Assembly: GCA_964291275.2 (NCBI GenBank)
Contig: OZ219799.1
Span: 744,001-808,000, forward strand
DNA length: 64,000 bases
Direction: 5' to 3'
Source of the DNA: Bin80 sp964291275
GTDB lineage: Bacteria; Bacteroidota; Rhodothermia; Rhodothermales; Bin80
Part shown: positions 61,622 to 64,000 of the stretch, piece by piece
Layout: the number at the start of each line of letters is the position of its first letter
Position numbering within the stretch: position 1 is the stretch's first letter
The notes under the pieces: model-generated
Told to the model about the DNA's origin: nothing
Database searches by the model: none
What the model saw: the letters and a program-made list of their open reading frames with translations, nothing else
Program-made: the position numbers and the translations under genes

Positions 61622-62671
61622 GTGCGATCTGAGACACGCATGTTTTGTTGGATACTGGTCTGTTTACTGATTGCTAACTGCGACGCAGCAGACCGACAAG
61701 ACGATACGGGCATCATGATCCGAGCCGTTACGCTTGATGCTCGGAACGAGCCCTCAGCGGCAATGCTACCAGAGCTGAAGGAATCCGGGTTCACGCATAT
61801 AACGTTGGTGCAGTTCGGTTTTCAGCGGGATGCTGACGTTCCTGAGATCCGCATGAATCCCGATGCAAGATGGTACAGCGAGAGTGACCGAGCGGCACGG
61901 GAATTGTCTCAAAAGGCTGACAGCCTCGGAATGAGAATCATCCTGAAGCCGCATCTATGGCTTGGTCGCTACAGTGCTGAGGGTCAGTCGAGAAGCTCAA
62001 TTGGTTATTCTGAGGAACACGATTGGCAGACTTGGGAGACGCAGTACACTAAGCTACTCATGCATTACGCACATCTCGCGGAAGAGATTGATGCGGCAGT
62101 GCTTGTGGTTGGTACGGAACTTGCGAGAAGTGCGCATGAGCGCCCGGATTATTGGCGCGGACTCATCAAAGATATCCGTTCTGTGTACCAGGGTGATCTG
62201 ACCTATGCGGCTAACTGGTGGGAGGAATACGAAGAAATTGAGTTTTGGGGTATGCTGGATTATATCGGTGTACAGGCATACTTCGAGCTTACCGATGAAC
62301 CGAACCCAACCAATGTAATGCTGGCACAGGGCTGGGAGCCTCATATTGAGGCACTTTCGGGCCTTTCCAGACGCATGAGTCTCCCCATTCTTTTTACCGA
62401 GATTGGCTACCGGAATGTCCCTGATGCAGCGGCCAAGCCATGGCGTTGGCCCTCACGTGGCGAAGCGGATTTGGTGGAACCTGATGATGATCTACAGGCC
62501 CGGCTGTATGAAGTATTTTTTGACGAGTTATGGAATAAATCGTGGTTTAGTGGTGCCATTTTATGGAAATGGCACGGTGATCACGACCGGCCTCGCGCCT
62601 ATCTGGATTTTACTCCACAAGGTAAACCGGCCGAAGAAGTTATCCGCTCCTGGTTCATATCTAACCTATAG
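61622..62671 (+). CDS. GH113-like TIM-barrel lipoprotein
   Basis: About 349 residues from a GTG at 61622; the ATG at 61640 is a good alternative as it opens the signal peptide F-C-W-I-L-V-C-L-L-I-A-N-C, whose last Cys is a lipidation site. The body resembles glycoside hydrolase family 113 (beta-mannanase-like): L-K-P-H-L-W-L-G, V-V-G-T-E-L-A-R-S (likely acid/base Glu), W-G-M-L-D-Y-I-G-V-Q-A-Y-F, and F-T-E-I-G-Y-R (likely nucleophile Glu). It is probably attached to the outer membrane to cut polysaccharide. The next gene starts 4 bp later. Confidence 0.8.
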   Translation: MRSETRMFCWILVCLLIANCDAADRQDDTGIMIRAVTLDARNEPSAAMLPELKESGFTHITLVQFGFQRDADVPEIRMNPDARWYSESDRAARELSQKADSLGMRIILKPHLWLGRYSAEGQSRSSIGYSEEHDWQTWETQYTKLLMHYAHLAEEIDAAVLVVGTELARSAHERPDYWRGLIKDIRSVYQGDLTYAANWWEEYEEIEFWGMLDYIGVQAYFELTDEPNPTNVMLAQGWEPHIEALSGLSRRMSLPILFTEIGYRNVPDAAAKPWRWPSRGEADLVEPDDDLQARLYEVFFDELWNKSWFSGAILWKWHGDHDRPRAYLDFTPQGKPAEEVIRSWFISNL

Positions 62672-62675
62672 ATAC

Positions 62676-63860
62676 ATGCGAACGCTCTGTTCGTTATTCT
62701 TGGTTTTTTTATTGGGCTGTGATTCGTCGGGCCCGGACTCCAACGGTAAGCTGCCTCCGATCAGAGGTGACGTCGTTAGTGTTACCACTCTTGAGACCTA
62801 CACAGCTGAGCAGGTTTCACAACTGGTTGGAGTATATGGGATACCGTATTCGGCGAGGTATGGTGTCTCATTCAATGTTATAGAGTACCTGACCGTGGAT
62901 ACGCACGGGGAGATGACGACAGCTTCGGGTGCAGTTGCCGTTCCACAGCCTTTTCTGCGGTCGCTTCCGATGGTTTCGTTTCAGCATGGGACAGTCGTTC
63001 GGCGCTCATCTGTGCCTTCGAGAGGTGACACGGATGAAGCTGTGGTGGGCATGTTTTTTGCCGCAGACGGGTATTTATCAGTTATGCCGGACCTGATTGG
63101 GTTGGGACACTCGTCGGGATTACACCCTTATTTGGTAGCTGACGTATCTGCTTCGGCCATAGTCGACATGATGCAGGCTGTGGTGCGCTGGTCCCTAACA
63201 CAGACTTGGGGAACTTCGGGCGAAGTTTACATGGCGGGATATTCGGCCGGTGGTTACACGGCCACGGCAGCGCATCGTCTTTTGGAGGCTGAATATTCGA
63301 GCGAGTTTACTGTAAAAGCGTCCGCCCCGATGGCAGGGCCTTACGATTTGAGCGGAACTATGCTGGACCTCATGCTGAAGGGAGAACCATACCCCCAACC
63401 GTATTATCTCCCCTATTTGTTGTTCAGCTATAACGAGGCTTATGGCTTGTTCGACAGTCCGTCTGATTTTCTTGCAAGTCCGTACGACGTTACGTTGCCT
63501 CCATTATTTGACGGAATGCACGGTGGTAGCGACATCAATGAAGCTATGCCAAATATTCCGATTCAAATTGTGCGGTCAGACGTACTTCAGGCCATAAAGG
63601 CTGACGTAGCCCATCCGTTTCGTCAGCGTTTGCGTGAGAATGATCTGATCAACTGGATACCTCGAGCTCCTACGCGGCTATATCATTGTGCGGCTGACGA
63701 AATCGTGCCGGTTGAAAATTCCGAGATCGCTGCACAAACACTTGGTGACGCCGCTACATTTTGGGATCCGAGCCCGCAAAGTGAACATGGTCGTTGTGCT
63801 CCCATCGCGATTGCAAGTACACGCACGTGGTTTAATTCGATATCTACGTCGGGGCAATAG
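62676..63860 (+). CDS. alpha/beta-hydrolase lipoprotein
   Basis: About 394 residues from the ATG at 62676, chosen because it opens a lipoprotein signal (L-C-S-L-F-L-V-F-L-L-G-C, Cys at 13); a longer frame upstream lies inside the preceding gene. Serine hydrolase fold: nucleophile elbow G-Y-S-A-G-G-Y-T at about 190, L-P-M-V-S-F-Q-H-G-T for the oxyanion strand, a late Asp in C-A-A-D-E-I-V-P, and the final His in S-E-H-G-R-C. It resembles secreted lipase/esterase-like enzymes. It is likely co-transcribed with the GH113-like gene. Confidence 0.82.
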   Translation: MRTLCSLFLVFLLGCDSSGPDSNGKLPPIRGDVVSVTTLETYTAEQVSQLVGVYGIPYSARYGVSFNVIEYLTVDTHGEMTTASGAVAVPQPFLRSLPMVSFQHGTVVRRSSVPSRGDTDEAVVGMFFAADGYLSVMPDLIGLGHSSGLHPYLVADVSASAIVDMMQAVVRWSLTQTWGTSGEVYMAGYSAGGYTATAAHRLLEAEYSSEFTVKASAPMAGPYDLSGTMLDLMLKGEPYPQPYYLPYLLFSYNEAYGLFDSPSDFLASPYDVTLPPLFDGMHGGSDINEAMPNIPIQIVRSDVLQAIKADVAHPFRQRLRENDLINWIPRAPTRLYHCAADEIVPVENSEIAAQTLGDAATFWDPSPQSEHGRCAPIAIASTRTWFNSISTSGQ

Positions 63861-64000
63861 TATCCGGCACCAGCGTGGCATGATCTGGTTTTCTTCCTCC
63901 TGGGGAGCCGGGGTAGGACGGATAATAACTTGGCCGCATTTCAACGGGCATTAAGTCGAGGGTTGGTATTAGTGCAGACAGGCCATCAATGATCCCCGGT
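63861..64000. other. window end, no gene assigned
   Basis: About 140 bp after the hydrolase stop without a recognisable coding frame. Confidence 0.5.

Noticed and set aside
62403..62675. N-terminal extension of the alpha/beta-hydrolase frame
   Set aside because: It overlaps the GH113-like gene in another frame; the ATG at 62676 gives a proper lipoprotein signal and follows the upstream stop by 4 bp.
1..64000. CRISPR array or prophage
   Set aside because: No regularly spaced direct repeats, no cas genes and no phage structural genes were seen.

Overview
The window looks like chromosomal DNA of a member of the Bacteroidota/Rhodothermota group (my best guess is Rhodothermales-like). This rests on type IX secretion (T9SS) C-terminal sorting domains on large secreted proteins (window start, 15293-19360, 28231-29832), a compact primary sigma factor of the Bacteroidota type (47873-48712), and a choice-of-anchor B protein pair. 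No rRNA is present, so the assignment is inferred. Only one tRNA was found, tRNA-Val(CAC). There is no CRISPR array.

Layout. 1-952: tail of a T9SS-secreted protein, then a gene-poor stretch. 953-13948 is rich in mobile DNA. Two copies of a 1.9-kb IS (a third is at 39117) flank a block of PLP decarboxylase, Nudix hydrolase, RNase D and 7Fe ferredoxin genes. They are followed by a solo tnpB gene with short inverted repeats, an IS4-type element sitting inside a palindrome-like inverted pair, a truncated second IS4 copy, and a group II intron whose reverse transcriptase has an in-frame stop. 13956-20538 (minus): metK, a giant secreted metallopeptidase and ahcY in one direction. 20718-33645: acpP-fabF, a secreted propeller/amidohydrolase, a Fur regulator, a TPR protein, a VTT membrane protein, a choice-of-anchor B protein, an RqcH-like NFACT protein, uppP and an EcsC protein.

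33950-39093 is a decaying defence locus. It holds a frameshifted restriction-like gene and the C-terminal end of a large helicase, broken by stops, a frameshift and an ISL3 insertion with perfect 8-bp target duplication. An intact GmrSD-type (DUF262/DUF1524) gene follows. IS copy 3 (39117-41028) separates this from housekeeping genes: der, nuoI, a DinB-like gene, holA, an anti-sigma-like gene and tRNA-Val. Next come a second choice-of-anchor B gene, the primary sigma factor, a TolC/HlyD/ABC-ATPase export operon without its permease, rpoZ and uvrA.

56524-58760 (minus) is a tightly overlapping pair, an AlbA_2/Schlafen-type protein and a ParA-type ATPase. It is isolated between housekeeping genes and is my leading candidate for an uncharacterised two-gene system. 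The window ends with an L-2-hydroxyglutarate oxidase/Tat-exported class V aminotransferase pair and two lipoprotein enzymes (GH113-like and alpha/beta hydrolase).

The strongest structural results come from reading the DNA directly. They are the exact IS boundaries with 4-bp (TA-N-K-TA context) and 8-bp target duplications, the 20-bp inverted repeats that abut the tnpB reading frame, and the reconstruction of the gene split by the ISL3 element.
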